In this document: positions 1-8,650 of the stretch, in pieces | Position numbering within the stretch: the stretch's first letter is position 1 | Layout of the letters: the number at the start of each line of letters is the position of its first letter | Assembly: GCA_017614465.1 (NCBI GenBank) | Contig: JAGABW010000035.1 | Location: 1-39,297, forward strand | Length of the DNA stretch: 39,297 nt | Direction: 5' to 3' | Source of the DNA: Bacteroidaceae bacterium | Lineage (GTDB): Bacteria > Bacteroidota > Bacteroidia > Bacteroidales > Bacteroidaceae | Made by a program: the position numbers and the translations under genes | The notes under the pieces: generated by a model | Told to the model about the DNA's origin: nothing | The model's database searches: none | The model's input: the letters and a program-made list of their open reading frames with translations, nothing else

Positions 1-195
1 AAGAATTAGCGAACTGCAAAAACTCAGAACTTGGGGATCTGTAATCTCAGATTTTGACTTGACACTTTGTGATGAGACGACCTTTGAGGTCTTCCAAAAT
101 TGACACCGACCATCAAGCGTGAATCGGATGTACACTGCCCAAAAACCATCCTTACGAGGTTTTTGAACTACGGGTTTCATTGATACTGTTTTCAT
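1..195 (-). CDS. Tyrosine recombinase / integrase, N-terminal fragment (cut by window edge)
   Basis: The reading frame opens at an ATG on the minus strand and stays open to the window edge, giving 65 N-terminal residues. It begins MKTVSMKPVVQKPRKDGFWA and continues VYIRFTLDGR, which resembles the arm-type DNA-binding N-terminus of Bacteroidetes tyrosine site-specific recombinases (a basic beta-sheet region with a 'KDGxxxVxIRxT' pattern). The catalytic R-H-R-Y domain would lie beyond the window, so activity cannot be judged. The gene points away from ppdK, and a near-copy of a piece of the ppdK 3' end lies between the two genes, as expected near the end of an integrated element. No TAnnTTTG promoter box was found upstream. 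The family assignment rests only on the N-terminal pattern. Confidence 0.6.
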   Translation of the reverse strand, partial: MKTVSMKPVVQKPRKDGFWAVYIRFTLDGRCQFWKTSKVVSSQSVKSKSEITDPQVLSFCSSLIL

Positions 196-283
196 AATTA
201 TAATTTTTATAAGAAATAACTCTTATATACTCTTATAATGTAAAACAGTTGCTCTTAAAAAAGTTATCCCGTTTGCTATGATT

Positions 284-304
284 TGCGATTGGCACACGGA
301 ATAG
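284..304 (-). repeat. Imperfect copy of a ppdK 3'-end segment (possible att site)
   Basis: These 21 bases match 446-466 inside ppdK at 19 of 21 positions and in the same orientation. Read on the minus strand they still encode FRVPIA, the conserved near-C-terminal PPDK motif, with one synonymous change. Similarity stops on both sides, so this is not a duplicated gene end. Its place between ppdK and an integrase start suggests an attachment core, but that is inference. Confidence 0.45.
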
Positions 305-331
305 CGGCTATTTTTAATAGGCTTATTATAG

Positions 332-375
332 AAAAAACGAGAGGTTAAAGTATTGAAGTAACACTCTAACCTCTC
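332..375 (-). terminator. Rho-independent terminator of ppdK
   Basis: The arms 339-347 (GAGAGGTTA) and 367-375 (TAACCTCTC) pair perfectly over 9 bp. On the minus strand the hairpin is followed by a run of six T (332-337 on the plus strand). It lies 35 bases after the ppdK stop codon. Confidence 0.8.
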
Positions 376-409
376 ATAATTAATTATTTGATTTTCAATA
401 TATTAAATA

Positions 410-3130
410 TTACTCTTCGACGGCTGCCTGCGCGGCTGCAAGACGTGCGATTGGCACGCGGAATGGAGAACATGAAGCGTAGTTCATACCAACTTTAGCA
501 CAGAATTTAACTGAAGATGGTTCTCCACCGTGCTCACCACAGATACCTGTGCGGAGTTCTGGACGAACTTTGCGACCATTGTCAACTGCCATCTTGATAA
601 GTTGTCCAACACCATTCTGATCAAGTACTTGGAATGGGTCAACTTTAAGAATCTTCTTCTCAAGATATACAGGGAGGAATGAAGCGATATCATCACGTGA
701 ATAACCGAATGTCATCTGAGTCAAGTCGTTTGTTCCGAATGAGAAGTATTGAGCTTCCTTGGCAATCTTATCTGCAGTAAGAGCAGCACGAGGAATTTCA
801 ATCATTGTACCGATTTCAAATTCGATTCTAACTCCTTCTTCTTCAAACACTTCTTCAGCAACGCGCTGTATGATTTCTTTTTGTTGCTTCAACTCATATA
901 ATATACCGATGAGTGGAACCATGATTTCTGGATGTGGATCAAATCCTTCCTTCTTCAACTGACAAGCAGCACCGAGAATTGCACGTGTCTGCATTGCAGT
1001 GATTTCTGGGAATGTGATACCAAGACGACATCCACGGTGTCCAAGCATTGGGTTGTTCTCTGCAAGAGATTCAACACGACGACGGATTTCTTCTACACTT
1101 ACACCCATTTCCTTAGCCATTGTTTCTTGTCCTGCTTCATCATGAGGAACGAACTCATGGAGAGGTGGGTCAAGAAGACGGATGTTTACATGGAGTCCGT
1201 CCATAGCCTTTAAGATTCCATAGAAGTCAGCTTTTTGATATGGGAGTAATTTTGCAAGTGCTTTTTCACGACCTTCAACTGTGTCAGCAAGAATCATTTC
1301 ACGCATTGCGATGATTTTCTGTCCGTCGAAGAACATGTGTTCTGTACGTGTAAGACCGATACCTTTTGCACCGAATGTACGAGCTACTTCTGCATCATGT
1401 GGAGTATCAGCATTAGTACGAACTTCCATCTTTGTATATTTATCACAAAGATCCATAAGTTCTTTGAAGTCGCCTGACAACTCAGCAGCCTTTGTTGGGA
1501 TTTCACCAGCAAACACCTGACCTGTAGTACCGTTCAATGAGATATAATCTCCTTCTTTATATTTAACACCATCAATTTCTACAGTCTTAGACTTGTAGTC
1601 AACATTGATAGCACCAGCTCCTGATACACAGCATTTACCCATACCACGTGCTACTACGGCTGCGTGTGAAGTCATACCACCACGTGCAGTAAGGATACCT
1701 TCAGCAGCAGACATACCAGCGAGGTCTTCTGGAGATGTTTCAATACGAACCATAACTACCTTATGACCATCGTTGTGCCACTTTTCTGCATCATCAGCAT
1801 GGAACACAATCTGTCCGCATGCAGCACCTGGAGATGCAGGAAGACCTTGTGTGATAGGTTTTGCGTTTGAAAGAGCACGTTTGTCAAATACTGGGTGAAG
1901 TAATTCATCCAATTTCTGTGGTTCACAACGGAGGATCGCAGTCTTTTCATCGATAAGACCTTCCTTAAGAAGATCCATAGCAATCTTAACCATTGCTGTA
2001 CCAGTACGCTTACCATTACGAGTCTGCAAGAACCAAAGTTTTCCTTCCTGAACTGTGAATTCCATATCTTGCATGTCGTGATAGTGGTTTTCCAATTTAT
2101 CTTGTATTGAATCAAGTTCTGCATAAAGAGCAGGCATTGCTTCTTCCATTGATGGATATTTAGCAACACGTTCTTCTTCTGATATACCAGCACGTTCTGC
2201 CCAACGCTGAGAACCGATCTTTGTAATCTGTTGAGGAGTACGAATACCTGCAACAACGTCCTCACCTTGAGCATTGATAAGATATTCACCATTGAAGAGA
2301 TTTTCACCGTTTCCTGCATCACGAGAGAAACATACACCTGTTGCAGATGTGTCACCCATGTTACCGAATACCATTGCCATTACTGACACTGCAGTACCCC
2401 ATTCATCAGGAATACCTTCCATCTTACGATATAAGATAGCACGCTCGTTCATCCAACTGCGGAATACGGCACAAATTGCACCCCAAAGTTGTTCCATTGG
2501 ATCATCAGGGAAATCAGAACCTGTTTGTTCTTTGATTGCAACCTTAAAGAGTTCAACGAGTTTCTTTAAAGAATCAACAGAAAGATCTTTATCAAGGACA
2601 ACTCCTTGTTCTTCCTTAACCTTTTCTATAATTGCTTCAAATGGGTCTATGTCTTCTTTGTTGACAGGTTTCATTCCTAAAACGACATCACCATACATTT
2701 GTACAAAACGACGATATGAGTCATATACGAAATGTGGATTGTTTGTCTTAGCAACCATTCCTTCAGCAACAACATCGTTAAGACCAAGGTTCAAAATTGT
2801 ATCCATCATACCTGGCATAGAAGCACGGGCACCAGAACGAACAGAGACAAGAAGTGGATTTGACGAATCACCGAATTTGCAATTCATCAAATTCTCAATA
2901 TGCTTAACAGCAGCAAGAACATCATCATTGAGAAGTTCCATAATTTTTTCTTGTCCTACCTCATAATACTCGTTACAAGTATCTGTAGTAATTGTAAAAC
3001 CAGGAGGTACAGGAACTCCTATCAAATTCATTTCTGCTAGATTTGCACCTTTTCCGCCAAGCAATTCACGCATATTGGCATTTCCTTCAGCTTGTCCGTT
3101 ACCGAAAGTGTAAACACGTTTTTGAGACAT
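410..3130 (-). CDS. ppdK: Pyruvate, phosphate dikinase
   Basis: A full-length 906-residue PPDK, which interconverts pyruvate + ATP + Pi and PEP + AMP + PPi in the cytoplasm; in anaerobic Bacteroidales it links glycolysis with the PEP/pyruvate node. The N-terminal nucleotide-binding domain carries GGKGANLAEM (25-34). The swivelling phosphohistidine domain has GGMTSHAAVVARGMGKC (484-500) with catalytic His489. The C-terminal PEP/pyruvate TIM barrel has the GTNDLTQMTFGYSRDD segment (799-814) and GICGEHGGEPSSV with catalytic Cys864. The C-terminus FRVPIARLAAAQAAVEE looks native. The start follows a promoter 100 bases upstream and gives the usual N-terminus. The gene is monocistronic, with its own promoter and terminator. 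Codons for FRVPIA are part of the sequence repeated near the integrase. Confidence 0.97.
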   Translation of the reverse strand: MSQKRVYTFGNGQAEGNANMRELLGGKGANLAEMNLIGVPVPPGFTITTDTCNEYYEVGQEKIMELLNDDVLAAVKHIENLMNCKFGDSSNPLLVSVRSGARASMPGMMDTILNLGLNDVVAEGMVAKTNNPHFVYDSYRRFVQMYGDVVLGMKPVNKEDIDPFEAIIEKVKEEQGVVLDKDLSVDSLKKLVELFKVAIKEQTGSDFPDDPMEQLWGAICAVFRSWMNERAILYRKMEGIPDEWGTAVSVMAMVFGNMGDTSATGVCFSRDAGNGENLFNGEYLINAQGEDVVAGIRTPQQITKIGSQRWAERAGISEEERVAKYPSMEEAMPALYAELDSIQDKLENHYHDMQDMEFTVQEGKLWFLQTRNGKRTGTAMVKIAMDLLKEGLIDEKTAILRCEPQKLDELLHPVFDKRALSNAKPITQGLPASPGAACGQIVFHADDAEKWHNDGHKVVMVRIETSPEDLAGMSAAEGILTARGGMTSHAAVVARGMGKCCVSGAGAINVDYKSKTVEIDGVKYKEGDYISLNGTTGQVFAGEIPTKAAELSGDFKELMDLCDKYTKMEVRTNADTPHDAEVARTFGAKGIGLTRTEHMFFDGQKIIAMREMILADTVEGREKALAKLLPYQKADFYGILKAMDGLHVNIRLLDPPLHEFVPHDEAGQETMAKEMGVSVEEIRRRVESLAENNPMLGHRGCRLGITFPEITAMQTRAILGAACQLKKEGFDPHPEIMVPLIGILYELKQQKEIIQRVAEEVFEEEGVRIEFEIGTMIEIPRAALTADKIAKEAQYFSFGTNDLTQMTFGYSRDDIASFLPVYLEKKILKVDPFQVLDQNGVGQLIKMAVDNGRKVRPELRTGICGEHGGEPSSVKFCAKVGMNYASCSPFRVPIARLAAAQAAVEE

Positions 3131-3229
3131 AAAATACTATTTATATATATTAATCATTAAAATATTGTTCATAATCAATAGAACCTAATCGATTATAGTT
3201 TAAGAAATAATACATTAGATTTAGGATTA

Positions 3230-3261
3230 CAAAGTTACTGCTTTCCACCTCAATTCACAAA
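3230..3261 (-). promoter_or_regulatory. Bacteroidetes-type promoter of ppdK
   Basis: On the minus strand TTTG (3258-3261) is followed after 20 bp by TAACTTTG (3230-3237), matching the -33/-7 consensus of the Bacteroidetes primary sigma factor. It lies about 100 bases upstream of the ppdK start. Confidence 0.75.
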
Positions 3262-3354
3262 TATTTTGCATTATTTTTGCATATTCGGTATTATTTTTAT
3301 TTATAAATGAGCCGTTTTGACTTTTAAAGGCATTAAAAAATAAAATTAAAACTG

Positions 3355-4002
3355 TTAAATAAATGGGATTAAAAACATTAAATATTTTAGAATATTTGTG
3401 TAAATACTATCTTCATTCAAAATGCCGACGAAGATTAGAGAATAATATAACTCTGCGACCAAAATGAAATTCAAAAATATTAGAGACTTTTTTCTGATAA
3501 AATAGGAATTACCTTGCAGTACTTCATAAAAATCTGAAAAAGTCCCAGATATATATCCGTAAATATCTGATAATATTATTATTGTGACCAACACAAATCC
3601 TGCAAGTCCATCAATCAATGGAGAATTGGTTATCTCGCCAAACGGACTTAACAGAATATCACCGAATATTGTCATACATATCAGCGGAATATATAAAAGA
3701 ATAAGCACAACAGAAGTTATCGTCAATGCTCTTTTTTGTTTCAGCGAGCCATTGCCTTTAAATATATCAATAATTTCTGATTCTTTAACCGCACCGGCAG
3801 TGAGGAGAATCAATATCAACAATCCCCATGGTGCAGATTCAATATTTTCGACAAAACTGCCGAAAAACCATCTGATTCCATCAGGACTGAGCAAACTTCT
3901 GATTCCCCCACCCCACATATTGACGAACCATGACAACAATACCAGAAGTATTATTGCATCAATCAACAACATGGGGATTAAATTCTGACGAGTCTTATTC
4001 AT
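3355..4002 (-). CDS. Small multi-pass membrane protein at the end of a two-component operon (AbgT-like N-terminus?)
   Basis: 215 residues with about six hydrophobic segments (roughly 10-28, 58-73, 92-114, 130-150, 170-195 and 200-214) and little else, so an inner-membrane protein. Residues 37-76 (LLSPDGIRWFFGSFVENIES then PWG...AVKESEI) recall the start of AbgT-family p-aminobenzoyl-glutamate transporters, but an AbgT protein is about 500 residues and this is less than half that. The gene overlaps the response regulator by 8 bases, so the two are probably translationally coupled, and it is the last gene of the operon. It may be a signalling partner, a half-size transporter or a sensor accessory; I cannot decide. 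No clear terminator follows before the ppdK promoter. Confidence 0.8.
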   Translation of the reverse strand: MNKTRQNLIPMLLIDAIILLVLLSWFVNMWGGGIRSLLSPDGIRWFFGSFVENIESAPWGLLILILLTAGAVKESEIIDIFKGNGSLKQKRALTITSVVLILLYIPLICMTIFGDILLSPFGEITNSPLIDGLAGFVLVTIIILSDIYGYISGTFSDFYEVLQGNSYFIRKKSLIFLNFILVAELYYSLIFVGILNEDSIYTNILKYLMFLIPFI

Positions 4003-4714
4003 CTGCTTCCAGATTATCTATATCTAATATTCTTAGTTCAAAGGCGCGAGTTACCAAGCGTGTAACATTAACGCGTTCTGTTTCGTTTTCATTGAACAAA
4101 CGATCTACAAGATCTGCCTGACGTTTCTCCAGACTCTTTGTTCCGAATGGCATACTTCTCAGGTTTGAAATCATTTCTTTAGTATATCCTAAAGCCAAAT
4201 GTCTGAGGAATATCTCATCATATTGATCAATATCATATTTTACAATGGCTTCCTGACGACGGTATTCATATAGTACAGAACGACGGAAACGTTGTATTAT
4301 CTTCCTTAATATCGGTTCGTTAAACACAAGTTTCTTTCCACTCATAACACTTCTCACATCCCATTCTGTAAGCAGTTCCCCACTCTTCAAAATAATTCCA
4401 TCGGCACCTGCGTCAAGAACATCTACCCATAATTTTTCTTTTAGAACCTCACCCGTGAAAATCAGGATATGTACATCTTTGTCTTTATCGCGCACTTTAC
4501 GACAGATATCCACTCCGACAGTAGTAGAACCGCCAAGTCCAAGGTCCAGCAAAATCATATCTGGAGTTTCTTTAGACATTAATGTCCAGAACTCATTTTC
4601 ATTACTTGCCGTACCTATTATTTCTGCTTGAGGTATATCGTTTCGAAAGATTTCTTCAGTACCTTTAAGTTCTAATTTTACATCTTCAACTATTATTACT
4701 TTGAATTTATCCAT
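3995..4714 (-). CDS. Two-component response regulator with receiver and HTH-like C-terminus
   Basis: 239 residues. The N-terminal receiver domain has the acidic pair Glu10-Asp11, the phospho-acceptor Asp57 in MILLDLGLGG, Thr87 in IFTGE and Lys110 in IILKSG, so the phosphorylation site is complete. The C-terminal half contains LRHLALGYTKEMISNLRSMP, similar in spacing to the scaffold and first helices of a LuxR-type helix-turn-helix, followed by a basic segment (GTKSLEKRQADL) where a recognition helix would fall. The Bacteroidales-specific family DUF5932 has this layout, as I recall it. It starts 15 bases after the double sensor kinase and overlaps the membrane-protein gene, so it is almost certainly the cognate regulator. 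Its target genes are unknown. Confidence 0.9.
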   Translation of the reverse strand: MDKFKVIIVEDVKLELKGTEEIFRNDIPQAEIIGTASNENEFWTLMSKETPDMILLDLGLGGSTTVGVDICRKVRDKDKDVHILIFTGEVLKEKLWVDVLDAGADGIILKSGELLTEWDVRSVMSGKKLVFNEPILRKIIQRFRRSVLYEYRRQEAIVKYDIDQYDEIFLRHLALGYTKEMISNLRSMPFGTKSLEKRQADLVDRLFNENETERVNVTRLVTRAFELRILDIDNLEADE

Positions 4715-4729
4715 ATGTCTATATAATAT

Positions 4730-7700
4730 TTAATTTAGTTCTACTGAAATTATTATTGATTCATCCTCATAATCTGCATATATTCTACATCCTCTTCGTC
4801 CTGTATGCTCATCATGTTCACGGACAATTTGTCGGCATATCATCCATTCCACACCATTCAACACATCATTGTTCCTGTCATACTGCATGATGTCGGCATA
4901 AAACAATGTGTTAGTGTCTATTTTGTCTGCATGAGAGCCTTTTACTATTATCTTCGACCGTTGATCCGATGTTCTACAGAATGAAACATTGATTTGGTCG
5001 GAATTGAGATTCACGCAGCATAAAATCAGATTTTCAACGAGATATCTTGCCATATCTTCATCACATATGAAATCTACATCAGTGTTATCAACTGAAATTG
5101 CCAATGATGAATCGTTCTTTTTATTTAGTTTATTCAAATATTTCGTTGCCCAAAGTCCAAAGGCGTCCGATTTTATCTTTTTTCGTCTGAACATCACATT
5201 ATCCAACTGACTTGCTGCTTGTTCACTTAAGATTGTAAACACCTCTCTGTAATATTGCATTAAATCATATATTTCTGTGATTTTTGTAGAATCATCTGTA
5301 TATGACTCGTTTGAGGTCAGATCTTTTAATAATACTTGAATTCGACTTGGATAATACATGGTTTCGTGCTTGATTACAGACAAATAGTTATCTATAATCA
5401 ATGTTTGCACATGAGCATCTGCTTCTTCACGTTGTATGCGTCTTAATTCATCTTCCTTGAGCAGAAGTTCTTCTTTCTTCAAATCAAGTTTGAATTTAGT
5501 ATAATAAATATATGTAGATACATATTGAAGAGCCATATCTATCACATGTTCTTCCTCTTCGGACATATCACCCTTTCCATGTAATAACAACATGATGGCA
5601 CCAAGTGTTATATTTTTGTCTTTTTCAGATATAGACAAAGGATATACACGCAACAACCTGTCATCAACTACCAGGCGTTCTTTATTCACTGCAGAATTTA
5701 ACAATATCGTATCCAAGTATTCCTCACGTGGAAACTCTGACGATGAATAAATCTGTATCTTGTTATTATTGTCAAGAATGCCCACACATATTCCGTCGCA
5801 CGATTTTATATCCTTAATATTCTTATATAATACTTCAATCCATTTTTCTTCTGTTGTGCTATACAGATTTGTGCCCAATTGATTCAACTGACGCAGATTG
5901 AATGTTTTCAGTATGTAACGATGATAATAGAAAATCAAGAAAAACATACAACCTACGATTACAGATATGATAAACACAACAATCGTTGTCTGTCTGTTTA
6001 TATTTGAGGAATGTATTTCAACACAATAGCGTCCCAAAGACTCATCTTGAGAAGTAAGTTTATACAATCGTGTATATACATTATTATTATATCTGTACAC
6101 ATCCCAATCTTTAAGGGCTAAAGCTGCAACGGCTGCTTCGTTTCTTATCGATTTGAGTATTCCATAATCCATAACAAATCCTGATTGCCAAAGAGCAACA
6201 TCTGGGTATTCATCGGCAGAGTATAATGACAATGAAATCTTTTTTTCCGGATTATCTTGCTTATAAGCATTATTTATACATTGTAATGCACTGTCTGCAA
6301 ACAATAGAGCTGCTTCATATCGTCCATCTATATTTGAATAATAGGTTGAATCTGCATATACTGCAGCTAAGTTCATATATGGATTTGTGTATGTTATTTC
6401 TTCATTGTTAGCATATAGTTCTGATATTGTGAACGGAAGCGATAACAACAGCACTAAAAATGTTTTTATTACACTCTTAGGCAACGTAAAACTGAATCGG
6501 CTTCCTTTTCCTATTACGCTTTCAATATTTAAACTACATACAGAAAAGACTGAACTTGTCTTCTTGTATTTATCGATTATGCCCTTACAATTCATCAGTC
6601 CAAAACCAAAGCCTTTGGAATGGAGCATAAAGTCTTTATTCTGATTAGCACTGATTTCCTTAAGATTTGAAATCTTTTCGGTTAATATTGAATTGATTTC
6701 ATCTTCTGTAAGTCCCTGACCTGTATCGGAAATAGAAATCTCTATAGAATCCTCTAATTCTTTAGTTTCAAGACTGACTTTTCCACCTTTAGGAGTAAAT
6801 TTTCTTGCATTATCCAACAGGGTGTTCATCATAAACAGGGTCAATGCCCTATCGGCTTTTACCACGGCAGATGTTGGTTGTATCTCAAGTTCTATACCCT
6901 TGGAAATGAAGCTGTTTCTATTCTTAGACAATGTATCAAGAAGCGGTTGAATCTCAAAGCTCTCGATATTCAGCGCGACCATTCCCTGACGAACCTTAAT
7001 CCAATGGGCAAGAATATCATTATAATTGTTAATTTTATCAATGAGTTCAGACAAATATTCCAACCTGTTTTTTCTACGTTCAGATGACTCAACTGAGTTT
7101 GCCAAACGATTTGCTTCATTAATTGCCCTGTCAATAAACGGTTGAATACTTCGAACCATAGACATACTCGTACATTTGTCTATATAACAACGTTTTTGTT
7201 CTGATATTCTCTGTTCAAACATATAATTCTGACTATCGAGAAACCGCTCTTGTTCATCTATAGACTCAAATATCTTATGTTGCTTTTGCATCCACTCGTC
7301 AAATTGCTGTTCTGAACGGGATAATTCCTTATCATAACGTCTTTTGGCCGTTCTGCGGAATCTTCTCATCGTCACATAAGCAACGAGCAGCAATAATACA
7401 GATAATGAAACAACTATTATCAGCAGAACATTCTGGTCGTGTTCTTCCTCCTCCAACTGTTCCATTCGTTGTTCAAGATACTTGTTTTGTCGTGTGGTTT
7501 CTAATATATCAAGATATATGTTTCGATTATAATCCGACTGCACCTTTTGACCTAAAGCAGCATATATGCGACTTAATTCCTCGCGAATCAAAGCAATCCA
7601 TCCCCACGCACATGCTATGTTTCCATCCTTCATCCAATGCATCTCCGTTGACACAGAATCATCAGTCTGCTTGTATGGGAAAAGAAACTCAGAATCCTTT

Positions 7701-8593
7701 CCATATATGCGTTGATGTTGTATGTTTACATATTCCAATGCCTTGCAGGCTGTGTCTAATGCGATTTCGGGGTGGCCTTGACGCAAATAATAATCTGCTA
7801 TATTTACATATGACAAAGCACAATTATATATAGAGCCATATTCACGAAACAGATGAAGCGTTTTGTTCATCTGAGTGATATCTGCACTGTCTTTCCTACC
7901 TAATAGCAGAGCACATGCTTGCAAATATTTCAATCCGTTGTCCTCGCAGATATTCTCAACTAATTTAAAATTAGCCTTCAACAAATGTAGTTTTGCTATT
8001 TGAGCAGGATTCGCAGAAAACCACTCACGTTTTTCATCTAATAATGACAACTCTGACTCGGCTTCTGTCTCTTGCCACATATCCAGATAATATTTGCTTG
8101 AAATCAAATGATATTCAGTGCGCGCATAATTAAATTGACGTAATTGAAGTTTTGTCAGATCTTCTTCGGCTTCCTCTATTCGTCTGATCCTACGCTCAGC
8201 AGAGCCTCTGTATTCGTGAAATTCCTTATTTTGTGCTGTAATACCACATATATTCATCATTCCGACATCATTTAACAATCGGATTAATTCGCTACGTGTG
8301 GTATTATTACTTAATTCATGCAACACTCTTGCACTATCGAAATTCATGCGTATATACTCCACAAAGGCCAAGTTATTCAAAGATAAAGCCTTACCTTCTT
8401 CATAACCATAATCTGAAGATAATTTTAATGCCTTTTTAGAATATGCAGCTGTTGTGTCAAGAGACATATAACGGGTTTCATATGCACACACGTTTAATGA
8501 ATCAACCAACTTCTGTGTGGTTTGTTCAACATCACATCCTGCGATGAACGACAGAAACACAATGCTTATGATTATCGTTATAAGTTGCTTCAT
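4730..8593 (-). CDS. Double-headed sensor histidine kinase-like protein (DUF5112/DUF5113 type)
   Basis: 1287 residues. The lipobox FIAGC gives Cys20. A helical TPR-like periplasmic domain follows (25-370), then TM1 (388-407), a coiled coil (415-520) and an ATPase domain with the N box NTLLDNARKFT (590-600), the G1 motif DTGQG (623-627) and the G2 motif GFGFGLMNCKG (661-671). No clear phospho-acceptor His precedes this ATPase. Residues 704-726 then look like a signal peptide (KSVIK, a hydrophobic core, ending near ELYA). They lead into a second extracytoplasmic region, TM3 (869-890), a GAF-like region, an H-box-like SVIKHETMYYP (His1076) and a divergent C-terminal ATPase-like domain without recognisable N or G boxes. 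The layout fits the Bacteroidetes DUF5112 and DUF5113 families. It lies 57 bases behind rsmE and directly ahead of its response regulator. No internal promoter was found. The input signal is unknown. Confidence 0.88.
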   Translation of the reverse strand: MKQLITIIISIVFLSFIAGCDVEQTTQKLVDSLNVCAYETRYMSLDTTAAYSKKALKLSSDYGYEEGKALSLNNLAFVEYIRMNFDSARVLHELSNNTTRSELIRLLNDVGMMNICGITAQNKEFHEYRGSAERRIRRIEEAEEDLTKLQLRQFNYARTEYHLISSKYYLDMWQETEAESELSLLDEKREWFSANPAQIAKLHLLKANFKLVENICEDNGLKYLQACALLLGRKDSADITQMNKTLHLFREYGSIYNCALSYVNIADYYLRQGHPEIALDTACKALEYVNIQHQRIYGKDSEFLFPYKQTDDSVSTEMHWMKDGNIACAWGWIALIREELSRIYAALGQKVQSDYNRNIYLDILETTRQNKYLEQRMEQLEEEEHDQNVLLIIVVSLSVLLLLVAYVTMRRFRRTAKRRYDKELSRSEQQFDEWMQKQHKIFESIDEQERFLDSQNYMFEQRISEQKRCYIDKCTSMSMVRSIQPFIDRAINEANRLANSVESSERRKNRLEYLSELIDKINNYNDILAHWIKVRQGMVALNIESFEIQPLLDTLSKNRNSFISKGIELEIQPTSAVVKADRALTLFMMNTLLDNARKFTPKGGKVSLETKELEDSIEISISDTGQGLTEDEINSILTEKISNLKEISANQNKDFMLHSKGFGFGLMNCKGIIDKYKKTSSVFSVCSLNIESVIGKGSRFSFTLPKSVIKTFLVLLLSLPFTISELYANNEEITYTNPYMNLAAVYADSTYYSNIDGRYEAALLFADSALQCINNAYKQDNPEKKISLSLYSADEYPDVALWQSGFVMDYGILKSIRNEAAVAALALKDWDVYRYNNNVYTRLYKLTSQDESLGRYCVEIHSSNINRQTTIVVFIISVIVGCMFFLIFYYHRYILKTFNLRQLNQLGTNLYSTTEEKWIEVLYKNIKDIKSCDGICVGILDNNNKIQIYSSSEFPREEYLDTILLNSAVNKERLVVDDRLLRVYPLSISEKDKNITLGAIMLLLHGKGDMSEEEEHVIDMALQYVSTYIYYTKFKLDLKKEELLLKEDELRRIQREEADAHVQTLIIDNYLSVIKHETMYYPSRIQVLLKDLTSNESYTDDSTKITEIYDLMQYYREVFTILSEQAASQLDNVMFRRKKIKSDAFGLWATKYLNKLNKKNDSSLAISVDNTDVDFICDEDMARYLVENLILCCVNLNSDQINVSFCRTSDQRSKIIVKGSHADKIDTNTLFYADIMQYDRNNDVLNGVEWMICRQIVREHDEHTGRRGCRIYADYEDESIIISVELN

Positions 8594-8650
8594 TCAGATA
8601 GTATTAAGTGGGTATCTTTATATTGTAATCATTAATTTGAGTTGTAAAAA

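Noticed and set aside
216..238. Repeated ACTCTTATA units upstream of the integrase.
   Set aside because: Only two short AT-rich copies, with no further support as operator or repeat element.
284..304. Remnant of a second ppdK gene.
   Set aside because: Similarity covers only 21 bases and ends sharply on both sides, so a decayed gene copy is less likely than an attachment or recombination site.
1756..2966. Open frames overlapping ppdK in other frames (for example 1756-2355 minus and 2274-2966 plus).
   Set aside because: ppdK is intact with all catalytic motifs, and these frames have no recognisable domain or start signal. They are shadows of the real gene.
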